A stretch of 6,152 bases of DNA from contig JALOMM010000103.1 of NCBI GenBank assembly GCA_025455535.1, positions 1 to 6,152 on the forward strand, in the 5' to 3' direction. Made by a program: the position numbers and the translations under genes. How positions within the stretch are numbered: position 1 is the stretch's first letter; each line of letters starts with the position of its first letter. Below, piece by piece: positions 1 through 5,991 of the stretch. This DNA is from Bacteroidales bacterium (GTDB taxonomy: Bacteria; Bacteroidota; Bacteroidia; Bacteroidales; VadinHA17). Below the pieces are notes generated by a model. It saw only the letters and a program-made list of their open reading frames with translations. It had not been told where the DNA came from and searched no databases.

Positions 1-14
1 AAGAATTAAGAATT
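1..14. repeat. Two tandem copies of the heptamer AAGAATT, cut by the window edge
   Basis: Two perfect head-to-tail copies of AAGAATT open the window. The array may continue to the left. Two copies alone would mean little, but the unit length (7 bp) matches the other intergenic arrays in this window. Nothing else is recognisable between here and base 61. Confidence 0.4.
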
Positions 15-61
15 GAATGTCAGGTACTTAAGCCACAGAATCGCATGCTTTATGACCTTCA

Positions 62-130
62 GACTTTGACTTTAAGGACTTTCGACTTTACAGACTTTCG
101 ACTTTAAGGACTTTACAGACTTTCGACTTA
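62..130. repeat. Degenerate GACTTT tandem array ending in a stop codon
   Basis: GACTTT begins at 62, 68, 77, 84, 93, 100, 109 and 118, with a truncated GACTTA at 125. Spacings are 6, 9, 7, 9, 7, 9, 9 and 7 bp, so most of the array alternates a 7-bp unit (GACTTTC) with a 9-bp unit (GACTTTAAG or GACTTTACA), giving a 16-bp higher-order period. The last unit contains the TAA stop of the minus-strand lipoprotein gene (128-130), so the array begins exactly where that gene ends. There is no clear hairpin, so it does not look like a classical intrinsic terminator. Confidence 0.85.
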
Positions 131-679
131 GTTCACCATCGGCTTTAATATCAGAGAGTTGATAAGCGTATGTTTATCAACAGTCAGTGCTGCCGGGTCA
201 GACGGCAGACGCATAACCCTGTCACTTATTACCTGTACCTGGTATTCACCGGGCTTGCTGAAGAAGACCGAACCCATATGGGAGTCAGCCCTGTACCAGG
301 GCGACTGAACGCTCTTGTCATCAATGACTATTTCATCTCCAACGGGCTTCTTTTCAAGTCTCGCATCGCCGGCCGTGATAGTCACATTCTCAGCAAAAAG
401 AAGATGAGAGGTATCACATGTCAGGCTCGATAGCCATACATCATATCTGCCCGGTTTGTTAACCTTGAATTGCCACTCGGCTGTATTATGCTGGGGATTT
501 GAATCTACCTGCATGAGGTCAGCATCTTTTATTAAAAGTGTCACACCCCCTTCGTAACCGAAAGGTCTGTCATTTTTGCCCGTCTTCCCGTCCGAGGCTA
601 CTCCATTCTCCTTGCAGGAGGTGCCGGCCAGAAGTACTGTAACAGCAACCACTCCTATTTTTCTCACAAAATCTTTCAT
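128..679 (-). CDS. Predicted small lipoprotein with a beta-rich domain, function unknown
   Basis: This is a protein of 183 residues from the ATG at 679; a GTG directly before it (682) is an alternative start, but ATG is preferred. The N-terminus has positive residues (K/R within the first eight), a hydrophobic stretch (about 9-19) and Cys22 in the context LLAGTSC. This resembles a signal peptidase II lipobox, though the -3 position is Gly rather than the usual Leu, so lipidation is likely but not certain. A short low-complexity linker (about 23-40) leads to a beta-rich region with W-x-F-x-V-x-KPG-x-Y-x-V (about 69-81) and KPGEYQVQV (about 142-150). Such motifs are common in carbohydrate-binding-like beta-sandwiches of Bacteroidota surface proteins. 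I do not recognise the family. The gene lies downstream of the Hdr-like operon on the same strand, across a 137-bp gap, so co-transcription is possible but not evident. It carries no Fe-S or haem motif. Confidence 0.8.
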   Translation of the reverse strand: MKDFVRKIGVVAVTVLLAGTSCKENGVASDGKTGKNDRPFGYEGGVTLLIKDADLMQVDSNPQHNTAEWQFKVNKPGRYDVWLSSLTCDTSHLLFAENVTITAGDARLEKKPVGDEIVIDDKSVQSPWYRADSHMGSVFFSKPGEYQVQVISDRVMRLPSDPAALTVDKHTLINSLILKPMVN

Positions 680-705
680 CACTGGAATTTATTAAACAGC
701 TTAAT

Positions 706-721
706 AACGACAAAAATCGTT
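706..721. other. Short inverted repeat in the lipoprotein leader
   Basis: AACGA and TCGTT form a 5-bp perfect inverted repeat around a 6-nt A-rich loop, 27 bp upstream of the lipoprotein ATG. It could be an operator half-pair or a weak leader hairpin, but a 5-bp stem in A/T-rich DNA can easily arise by chance. Confidence 0.2.
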
Positions 722-722
722 C

Positions 723-751
723 CAGAGTATAAAAAAAACGATGGCCGCAAA
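723..751 (-). promoter_or_regulatory. Weak candidate promoter for the lipoprotein gene
   Basis: On the minus strand, TTTG (751-748) is followed after 18 bp, which include a run of eight T, by TACTCTG (729-723). This loosely resembles the Bacteroidota primary-sigma pattern TTTG / TAnnTTTG, but the downstream element is imperfect. It lies about 45-70 bp before the start codon, a sensible position for an independent promoter. Confidence 0.22.
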
Positions 752-755
752 GTAA

Positions 756-771
756 ACTCAAATAAATGAGT
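756..771. other. Short inverted repeat after the operon end (possible weak terminator)
   Basis: ACTCA and TGAGT pair across a 6-nt A/T loop, 46-61 bp past the stop codon of the last operon gene in its direction of transcription. The stem is only 5 bp, A/T-rich and not followed by a U-tract, so it is at best a weak terminator. The rest of the 680-816 gap shows no small gene. Confidence 0.15.
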
Positions 772-816
772 AATAAAGGACCGAAGTATCAATTATTTAA
801 CTCCGCGAAAAAGTTT

Positions 817-2712
817 TCAACCGTTATCGTGAACTCTTACGAGAGTCTTTTTCGTTCTGACCCTTGCCCTGCCCTTTGGTCCGGGCAGTGCAGCGGCGAC
901 AAGTTCAGCTATGTCTGCCACCTTTGTCTCCGTTGCCTGGCCGAGTGTCTTTTTGCAGAGAGGGCATGCCGTTATGAGCTCATCGGGGGCTGATGAGGTG
1001 AGTATTTTAGCAGCGTCTGCAGCTATCAGGGCACGCTTGCCGGAGGAGAGTGTGAGGTTCCCGAGGCTGCCTCCGCAGCAGAGAGACATTGACCCCTCCT
1101 GTGTGGCAGGCTGCAGATCGGCCACGTAGCTTATCACCTCTCTTGGCTCATCGTAAATACCTGATCCGCGACCGAGCTCGCAGGGGTCATGATATACAAC
1201 CTTCCTGTGAAGATAGCCGAGGCGCAATGACCCCTCCTCGATAAGGTGGTTGATAAACTCCGAGTGATGCATGACGCGGGTATCGAGGTAGTAGCTCTCA
1301 TTGAATATCTTGTAACATATGGGGCACGAAGTAACGAGGATGCCAGCTCCTGACCGCCAGATGATATCAGAGTTATAGTTTATCAGCTCCCTTGCCTCCC
1401 TGTCCCTGCCAGCAAGCATAAGCGGCCTGCCGCAACAGACGCCGCCGTTCTCATCCATGAAATGGTACCTGACGCCGGCGCTGTCCATGATCTTCTTCAT
1501 GGCAATGATCACCGACGGAGTAAGGTGGGTCATGCATCCTGCAAAGAAGATGACATCCGCTTTTACGGGTTCGTTTCTTACAAGATAGCCATAAGACTGG
1601 GTGGGGTCTTTCTCAACCGGAGCCTTCTTACCGTTAAGGCCATAGCCGTCAATGAATCTCATCGGTTTGAATTCTCTCTCACCCTGTCTCCTCTCAATCA
1701 TGCGCATCGGCCCCAGCTCGATACCCACCGGACATACCTCCTCACAGCGACCGCACATGAGGCAATTGGCAGTTATGGCCGCAATATCCTTCCCGTTTCT
1801 GAGACCCTTGACAAAGTAGGCAGACTGGATGTCATTTATCCCTGCAGCATAGCTCATCTGGCATATGCTGATGCACACACCGCATGATGAACAGGCATGT
1901 GTCTGCACTTCGGTCAGTGATGAGGGTTTGTCACCAGTCCTTATCCCCGAATTGCGCATGAAGATAAGCAGGAGCTCAACGGGGATATGAAAGTAGCGTG
2001 AGACCGGCAGAAGAATGAAAAAGGTTCCGAGCGACAGTGAGTAGAGCCACCAGAACCAGGGAGCCAGCTCTGCTACGGGGAGGAAGGATGCCAGTTGTGC
2101 ACCGAGGTTGCCGGTGAGGAAACTTCCGCTGCCGTGCGCTCCCGAAGTGAGGCTCTCTGCAAGGAGCCGTGCCGGAAAAATCATCCACAGGCTAAGCAGC
2201 GCTATCCTGTCAGTCCATGTATGTTTTGTCGTTTTCTTCATCCCCATGAGCCCCGGAATAAATCTCTTTATCATAGCCAGGAGCAGTCCCGAGAGGATGA
2301 AGGCAAGAAGGAGATCCATCCAGAACCCGAATACCTTCGGCAGTCCTGCTGCCCCGTGGTCAGGGTTGAAATAGCGAAAGAAGATGGCGTGTGAGGGGGG
2401 GTTGAGGTGCTTCTCACCGAAGAAGTCAGCCTCTATTGTGCCGAACACTATCAGAAGAAACCATCCGAATGCCAGACTCATGTGCATATATCCCAGCACA
2501 GGGTTTCTCATGAATATCTTCCTGTGGAGGAGGCTCTCCATGAATATCTCCTTCAGGCTCTGCATGAACGGCATTCCGAAGAAACCCCTCTGCAGGCGCA
2601 GCTTGTCGGAGCGTGACAGCTGGCGGAACCAGATGGTGCTGCGCACCACGCTGTATACCAGGATGAAGTATAATCCGATGTTAAACGGTATGACGAAGAG
2701 ATCAGAGCTCAT
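817..2712 (-). CDS. Membrane-bound Fe-S oxidoreductase: NarI-like membrane domain + 2x[4Fe-4S] + two CCG domains
   Basis: This protein (631 residues from the ATG at 2712) probably transfers electrons between the soluble Hdr-like subunits and the quinone pool. Five hydrophobic segments (about 7-23, 75-92, 130-148, 169-187, 218-237) form a NarI-like membrane part. His77 and His242, near segment ends, are candidate haem b ligands. A ferredoxin module follows with two CX2CX2CX3C motifs (Cys274/277/280/284 and 317/320/323/327). Two complete CCG (DUF224, HdrB/HdrD-type) motifs follow: Cys393, 426-427, 463, 466 and Cys511, 545-546, 583, 586. Each could hold a non-cubane [4Fe-4S] centre. A basic tail ends the protein. 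This order is that of the EtfAB:menaquinone oxidoreductase (EMO)/DUF224 membrane family; GlcF/HdrD-like proteins are relatives without the membrane part. The start is uncertain: an in-frame TTG at 2721 is preceded by a stop, and the ATG three codons later, with AGGA directly before it, seems likelier. The gene overlaps the preceding one by 11 bp. No EtfAB gene is visible here, so an ETF partner is not implied. Confidence 0.93.
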   Translation of the reverse strand: MSSDLFVIPFNIGLYFILVYSVVRSTIWFRQLSRSDKLRLQRGFFGMPFMQSLKEIFMESLLHRKIFMRNPVLGYMHMSLAFGWFLLIVFGTIEADFFGEKHLNPPSHAIFFRYFNPDHGAAGLPKVFGFWMDLLLAFILSGLLLAMIKRFIPGLMGMKKTTKHTWTDRIALLSLWMIFPARLLAESLTSGAHGSGSFLTGNLGAQLASFLPVAELAPWFWWLYSLSLGTFFILLPVSRYFHIPVELLLIFMRNSGIRTGDKPSSLTEVQTHACSSCGVCISICQMSYAAGINDIQSAYFVKGLRNGKDIAAITANCLMCGRCEEVCPVGIELGPMRMIERRQGEREFKPMRFIDGYGLNGKKAPVEKDPTQSYGYLVRNEPVKADVIFFAGCMTHLTPSVIIAMKKIMDSAGVRYHFMDENGGVCCGRPLMLAGRDREARELINYNSDIIWRSGAGILVTSCPICYKIFNESYYLDTRVMHHSEFINHLIEEGSLRLGYLHRKVVYHDPCELGRGSGIYDEPREVISYVADLQPATQEGSMSLCCGGSLGNLTLSSGKRALIAADAAKILTSSAPDELITACPLCKKTLGQATETKVADIAELVAAALPGPKGRARVRTKKTLVRVHDNG

Positions 2713-3061
2713 TCCTGTCAAGTTTTTTTATTGCTTCGGCAGCAAGCGAGACTACATTACGGGTGTTCACTCCGCGCGGGCATACTAGCAGGCATTTGCC
2801 GCACAGCATGCACCGTGTCACCTCTTCGCGCAGCGGTTCAATCTCTCCTCGACGGATAAAGGTGTTCATCCTCCTCAGATTAAAGGGGGCATGCTGGCCG
2901 GCAGTACAGGTGGCAGTGCAGCCTCCGCAGGCAAAGCACAGCCTGAAGCTGGGCTCGCGAAGGGTAACATAATCCCTCACCAGCCGGTCAGAGGCATCAT
3001 AATCGATCAGCCTGCTGCGGTTGACGGTGAACCCGAATTTATTACCCGCACTTCCGTTCAT
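2702..3061 (-). CDS. hdrC: Small HdrC-like protein with two [4Fe-4S] clusters (second HdrC of the locus)
   Basis: This 119-residue protein is close to the minimal HdrC ferredoxin module. Its first cluster motif is Cys42/45/48/52 and its second is Cys84/87/90/94, the latter followed by Pro, both CX2CX2CX3C. HdrC proteins wire the flavin of HdrA to the CCG active-site subunit; here the most likely neighbour in the chain is the membrane protein encoded immediately downstream. About 40 residues before the first motif lack recognisable features. The ATG overlaps the stop of the HdrA-like gene by 4 bp (ATGA), strongly suggesting translational coupling and supporting this start. By position it matches sHdrC2 of sulfur-oxidising sHdr loci. 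Just before its end the gene contains a run of seven A residues at the junction with the next gene. Family assignment is secure; which reaction it supports is not. Confidence 0.93.
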   Translation of the reverse strand: MNGSAGNKFGFTVNRSRLIDYDASDRLVRDYVTLREPSFRLCFACGGCTATCTAGQHAPFNLRRMNTFIRRGEIEPLREEVTRCMLCGKCLLVCPRGVNTRNVVSLAAEAIKKLDRNEL

Positions 3062-4089
3062 CGTGTAGTCAGATACCTTACCGTTTCAGTGACAGCAGCC
3101 CGTGCATGTGAAATGGTGTCGGTTATGTTCATCGGCGCAGTGCATGTCCCTGCATAGAATAGTCCTTTTACATGTCCCAGGTTGTTACCGTAATGGTGGT
3201 CACCCGTTTCCAGGAACCTGTTGATGCCCCTGCCCAGTGCTGACGCCTCAGCAAGGCGGGTACCGGCTTGTGACATCTCCATCCCGACCATCAGCACCAG
3301 CATGTCAAGCTCCATCCTGAGCGGCCGCCCGGCCAGGGTATCTTCTACCTTGACAACCAGCCTGTTATTAATGTTTACCGATGCTTCCGATACCTTTCCC
3401 CTGATATAGTTCACATTATGCACCTCCTGTGACTCGCGGTACAACTCCTCGTAATACGGACCATACATCCTCATATCCATGTAAAAGCAGAATACCTCGC
3501 AGGAAGGCAGTTTCTGCCTTACCTCAATGGCCTGCTTGACAGCGGTGACACAACAGACCTTTGAACAGTGGTTGTTGTCAACCTTCTCGTCGCGTGAGCC
3601 TACACAGTGGACAAGCCCTATGCGCGACGGCGTTCTTCCGTCTGCGGTTGTTATTCTGCCGGCATTGAACATATCTTCAAGCCCGGCCGAGGTAATGACA
3701 TTGTCATAGATGCCGTAACCGTACTCCTCTTTCCGGCGTGCATCGAAGAGATCAAACCCCGTAGCGATAATGGCTGCATCGGCTGTCAGGGCAGATCCGT
3801 CAGACAGTTCGATATGGAGGTCATGGCCTTGTTTTCTTACCTTCTCAACACTGATGCCTGTGAAGAGCTTTATATTCCTGTTATCTATTCTGCGGCTGAG
3901 GTATTTCCTCACATCATCAGCCGGACGCCTGTCAGGGAAGAGGGCATGCCACTGCTTCAGGTGTCCTCCCGGTTTCTGTTCCTTCTCGATAAGAGTCACC
4001 CTGTGACCCAGCTCTGCGAGGGCACCTGCAGCTTCCATCCCCGCAACGCCTCCGCCGGCTACCACAACATGTTTTGTGACGGTACTCAT
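3058..4089 (-). CDS. hdrA: Short HdrA-like FAD protein (sHdrA type)
   Basis: This 343-residue flavoprotein is probably the central electron-splitting or transfer hub of the complex. The N-terminal Rossmann motif GGGVAG (12-17), followed by an acidic residue at the end of strand 2 (IEKE, about 34-37), binds FAD. ATG-like motif IIATG (107-111) closes the dinucleotide fold. The HdrA signature CVGSRD (162-167) plus CSKVCC (175-180) supplies Cys162, 175, 179 and 180 for an HdrA-specific [4Fe-4S] cluster. Near the C-terminus, FYAGTC followed by DT and HARAA (about 311-332) matches the HdrA family flavin-domain ending. Methanogen HdrA is about 650 residues with extra ferredoxin and thioredoxin-reductase insertions; this one lacks those, as do HdrA-like proteins of sHdr sulfur-oxidation systems (about 340-350 residues). 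It overlaps both neighbours by 4 bp (ATGA type). The start has no Shine-Dalgarno sequence, consistent with coupling. Without the extra domains, flavin-based bifurcation of the methanogen kind is not evident. Confidence 0.95.
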   Translation of the reverse strand: MSTVTKHVVVAGGGVAGMEAAGALAELGHRVTLIEKEQKPGGHLKQWHALFPDRRPADDVRKYLSRRIDNRNIKLFTGISVEKVRKQGHDLHIELSDGSALTADAAIIATGFDLFDARRKEEYGYGIYDNVITSAGLEDMFNAGRITTADGRTPSRIGLVHCVGSRDEKVDNNHCSKVCCVTAVKQAIEVRQKLPSCEVFCFYMDMRMYGPYYEELYRESQEVHNVNYIRGKVSEASVNINNRLVVKVEDTLAGRPLRMELDMLVLMVGMEMSQAGTRLAEASALGRGINRFLETGDHHYGNNLGHVKGLFYAGTCTAPMNITDTISHARAAVTETVRYLTTR

Positions 4090-5147
4090 GAATTCAGGAG
4101 GTTTGCCGGCTCAGGCAGCCTCGAACCGTCCTTGGTAAGAAACCTCTTTGCCGGGTCTGCCGTTATGCCCATCTTTTTCAAAAGGCCAAGCGACTGTACA
4201 TTATGATACTGCATTCCCATCTCCCACGGATCATACCCCAGAATGAGGCCGGCCATCTCCTCGTATGTGAGGGTTGGGATTCCGGTTTCGTTGCTGCCGT
4301 ACGTTATTCCGTCCAGCTCTTTCAGCGTATACTGCCAGCGATCCATGAACATGGCGCATCCCGGACAGTTCGCAACAATAAAGTCAGGCCTGTATGGCTC
4401 CATTGATTCAAATTTCTTCCGGGAGGCAGATAACGAATAACCCCTGTTCGCCTGTACAAGATACTGCCTGAAGCCAAAGCCGCAGCAATGACGCCTTTCC
4501 GGGTAATCAATAACGTCACCGCCCCATGACTCTATCATTCCGACAAGCACGTGAGGGAATTCTGCCCCTCCGATACCATGCTTCGGGAACATTTTCGCAT
4601 AATGGCAACCAATGTGCTCAACAACTTTCAGAGGCTTGCCGGAGCGCACATCTACAAGGTTATACTTCGCCTTGCGGGCTATCTCATCCCTGAATTTGTA
4701 TATTATATCACTTGCATGTGAAATTGACACCGGAAGGTCAAATACTCTGCCCGTTGCCCTGAATAGGTTCTCGCGGGTTTTCTCAAGTGTTTCCGGGAAA
4801 TGTTTCCATGTCTCCAGAATCTCTGTATAAATGCCAAAAGATGTCACGCAGGATATGGCAATGTTCTTATATCCCGCCTCGGTGGCCAGGGCAAAATGAC
4901 GTGCAACAACGGTCTGAATCGTCTCAAAAGGAACGACGTCACCGTGATAGCCGATGCCGGTGCAGGTTGTGTGACGCGGATCTTCGTAAATATCCTTCCC
5001 CAGATCGTCACGCATAATCTTCAGGAAAGTCTGCTCAGAGCCGGCAAAGAATGTCTGCCTGATGCAAGATCTGACATAAAAGAAATGATCGTCCGGTATC
5101 TCCTTCTGGTATTCAGCCCAGACCCGTTTCTTACCTTCGAGCTTCAT
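4086..5147 (-). CDS. hdrB: HdrB-like CCG-domain protein with a degenerate first CCG motif
   Basis: This 353-residue protein belongs to the HdrB/CCG family, whose members carry non-cubane [4Fe-4S] clusters at the disulfide-reducing or thiol-oxidising site. The C-terminal motif is complete: Cys181, Cys221-Cys222-Gly, Cys261 and Cys264 (CX39CCX38CX2C). The N-terminal half keeps only Cys28, Cys62 and Cys100; the usual CC pair reads Thr61-Cys62, and the final CX2C reads Cys100-Val-Thr-Ser103. A clear sequence motif for a second non-cubane centre is therefore missing. About 90 residues follow the last motif, including LILGYDPWEMG (301-311). Methanogen HdrB is shorter, about 290-300 residues. The gene overlaps the preceding HdrC-like gene by 17 bp and the next by 4 bp, and has its own strong ribosome binding site. 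By position it corresponds to sHdrB1. It probably acts in the cytoplasm with the preceding HdrC-like protein and HdrA. The substrate is unknown. Confidence 0.93.
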   Translation of the reverse strand: MKLEGKKRVWAEYQKEIPDDHFFYVRSCIRQTFFAGSEQTFLKIMRDDLGKDIYEDPRHTTCTGIGYHGDVVPFETIQTVVARHFALATEAGYKNIAISCVTSFGIYTEILETWKHFPETLEKTRENLFRATGRVFDLPVSISHASDIIYKFRDEIARKAKYNLVDVRSGKPLKVVEHIGCHYAKMFPKHGIGGAEFPHVLVGMIESWGGDVIDYPERRHCCGFGFRQYLVQANRGYSLSASRKKFESMEPYRPDFIVANCPGCAMFMDRWQYTLKELDGITYGSNETGIPTLTYEEMAGLILGYDPWEMGMQYHNVQSLGLLKKMGITADPAKRFLTKDGSRLPEPANLLNS

Positions 5148-5895
5148 AGACCTCCCTCCTTACATCTTCCTCTTCCGTCTGGTGATTGCCATTGTCAGCT
5201 GTGACCACATGTCTGAAGTATTCAAAGTCAGTTCCTTCTCGCCTGAACTCCAGACCCATCTCCTCAGCTTTCTTTTCTGAGGCCACCTCTATCGCTTCAT
5301 ACAGGTCCTGTCCTCCGGTGACCTGGAAAATGCTTTTCAGTTCTTCAAGAACATCACTGCTTATTCTGCGTGTCGGGCCTTCCGTGCCGTTCAGTTCTCC
5401 GCCGAGACGGGCCAGTGAGTCCTCCATATAGGTATAATAGTGCTCCCATGCCGGGCCTTGTTCAGGATGTGCCTTTGGATCAACATGATATGAGGCTATG
5501 CAATATCCGTCGCGGAGTATGTTCTCTCCGATAACGCGTTTGATGGCAAACTGCTGGCGTCCTTTCTCAGATTCTGTAAAATAGCCCAGTTCCTGTGAAA
5601 GTTTTCTGAGTGCCATGATGACCAGGCCCGGTGTATTGCCGCGCGGGCACCGTGTCTTGCAGCTCATGCACTGTCCGCAGTACCAGATGGATTCACCGCG
5701 AAGGAGTTCCTTTATGATATCATTGTTACGGGTCTGGACAAGGTCTACCACGTTCCTCGGATCATAATGGTAATACTCTGCTGCAGGGCATATGCCGGTG
5801 CATATCCCGCAGTTCATGCAGGCGTTGAGTCCTTCCTCGAAACGGACATCCTGCATCAGCCTGGCATAAAGGTCTTCCATTGTTAAAGTTTTCAC
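5131..5895 (-). CDS. hdrC: HdrC-like [4Fe-4S] dicluster protein with a long C-terminal extension
   Basis: This is the first gene of the operon, 254 residues. Two ferredoxin motifs, each ending in Pro, lie at Cys26/29/32/36 and Cys73/76/79/83 (CX2CX2CX3CP), separated by about 36 residues as in HdrC. The stretch after residue 90 carries no further cluster motif: it is hydrophilic, rich in Glu and aromatic residues, and about 165 residues long, so the protein is well over the length of a minimal HdrC and fits the first HdrC (C1) of sHdr-type loci. It should relay electrons between HdrA and the HdrB-like protein encoded next. The start shown is GTG; an in-frame ATG five codons later (5880), preceded by an A-rich leader, is equally good and fits the promoter position better. 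The 3' end overlaps the hdrB start by 17 bp. Membrane segments and signal peptide are absent, so it is cytoplasmic. Confidence 0.92.
   Translation of the reverse strand: MKTLTMEDLYARLMQDVRFEEGLNACMNCGICTGICPAAEYYHYDPRNVVDLVQTRNNDIIKELLRGESIWYCGQCMSCKTRCPRGNTPGLVIMALRKLSQELGYFTESEKGRQQFAIKRVIGENILRDGYCIASYHVDPKAHPEQGPAWEHYYTYMEDSLARLGGELNGTEGPTRRISSDVLEELKSIFQVTGGQDLYEAIEVASEKKAEEMGLEFRREGTDFEYFRHVVTADNGNHQTEEEDVRREVYEARR
5155..5160 (-). promoter_or_regulatory. Strong Shine-Dalgarno sequence of the HdrB-like gene
   Basis: AGGAGG lies 7 nt upstream of the ATG at 5147, inside the end of the preceding gene; the following GAGG extends the purine run. It fixes the start of the HdrB-like protein. 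None of the other operon starts has a comparable site, so this subunit may be translated independently or at a higher rate. Confidence 0.7.
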
Positions 5896-5909
5896 ATTTA
5901 AAGGAAGCT

Positions 5910-5917
5910 CAAAAGTA
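5910..5917 (-). promoter_or_regulatory. Candidate -7 promoter element of the Hdr-like operon (TAnnTTTG)
   Basis: TACTTTTG on the minus strand exactly fits TAnnTTTG, the -7 element of the Bacteroidota primary sigma factor. It ends 14 bp before the GTG start and 29 bp before the alternative ATG start of the first gene. A clear TTG-type -33 element is not present at the expected distance (about 5937-5945, G/C-rich), so the promoter may be weak or need an activator. The short leader would favour the downstream ATG as the true start. Confidence 0.4.
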
Positions 5918-5991
5918 GTCAGGAAAGGGGTGACGGGGAACGGGATTAAAGCCTATTTTGGGAGGGGTATTTATACTTAGAGGTGAAGGAG

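Noticed and set aside
62..130. Possible CRISPR array
   Set aside because: Units are 6-9 bp and contiguous, with no unique spacers of 25-40 bp and no cas genes. The same applies to the arrays at 5992-6079.
756..771. Rho-independent terminator after the operon
   Set aside because: The stem is only 5 bp and A/T-rich, with no following U-run. Kept only as a low-confidence inverted repeat.
1462..1887. Plus-strand open frame of 141 codons opposite the membrane Fe-S protein
   Set aside because: The minus strand here encodes the cysteine motifs of a clear CCG/ferredoxin protein; the plus-strand product shows no family features.
817..2712. Glycolate oxidase iron-sulfur subunit (GlcF) or DsrK
   Set aside because: The ferredoxin plus double-CCG part is similar, but five membrane segments are fused at the N-terminus and no glcD/glcE or dsr genes are nearby.
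2715..2721. TTGACA-like -35 promoter element inside the HdrC2/membrane gene junction
   Set aside because: It is a chance hexamer within overlapping coding sequence, with no matching downstream element.
3607..4206. Plus-strand open frame of 199 codons antisense to the HdrA-like gene
   Set aside because: It lies wholly opposite well-supported Hdr-like coding sequence (the HdrA-like gene and the end of the HdrB-like gene), its translation has no recognisable motif, and such frames are expected opposite long coding regions.
817..5895. Methanogen-type HdrABC-Mvh electron-bifurcating complex
   Set aside because: The HdrA is too short and lacks ferredoxin domains, and no MvhD or hydrogenase gene is visible. 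The sHdr-like comparison fits better.
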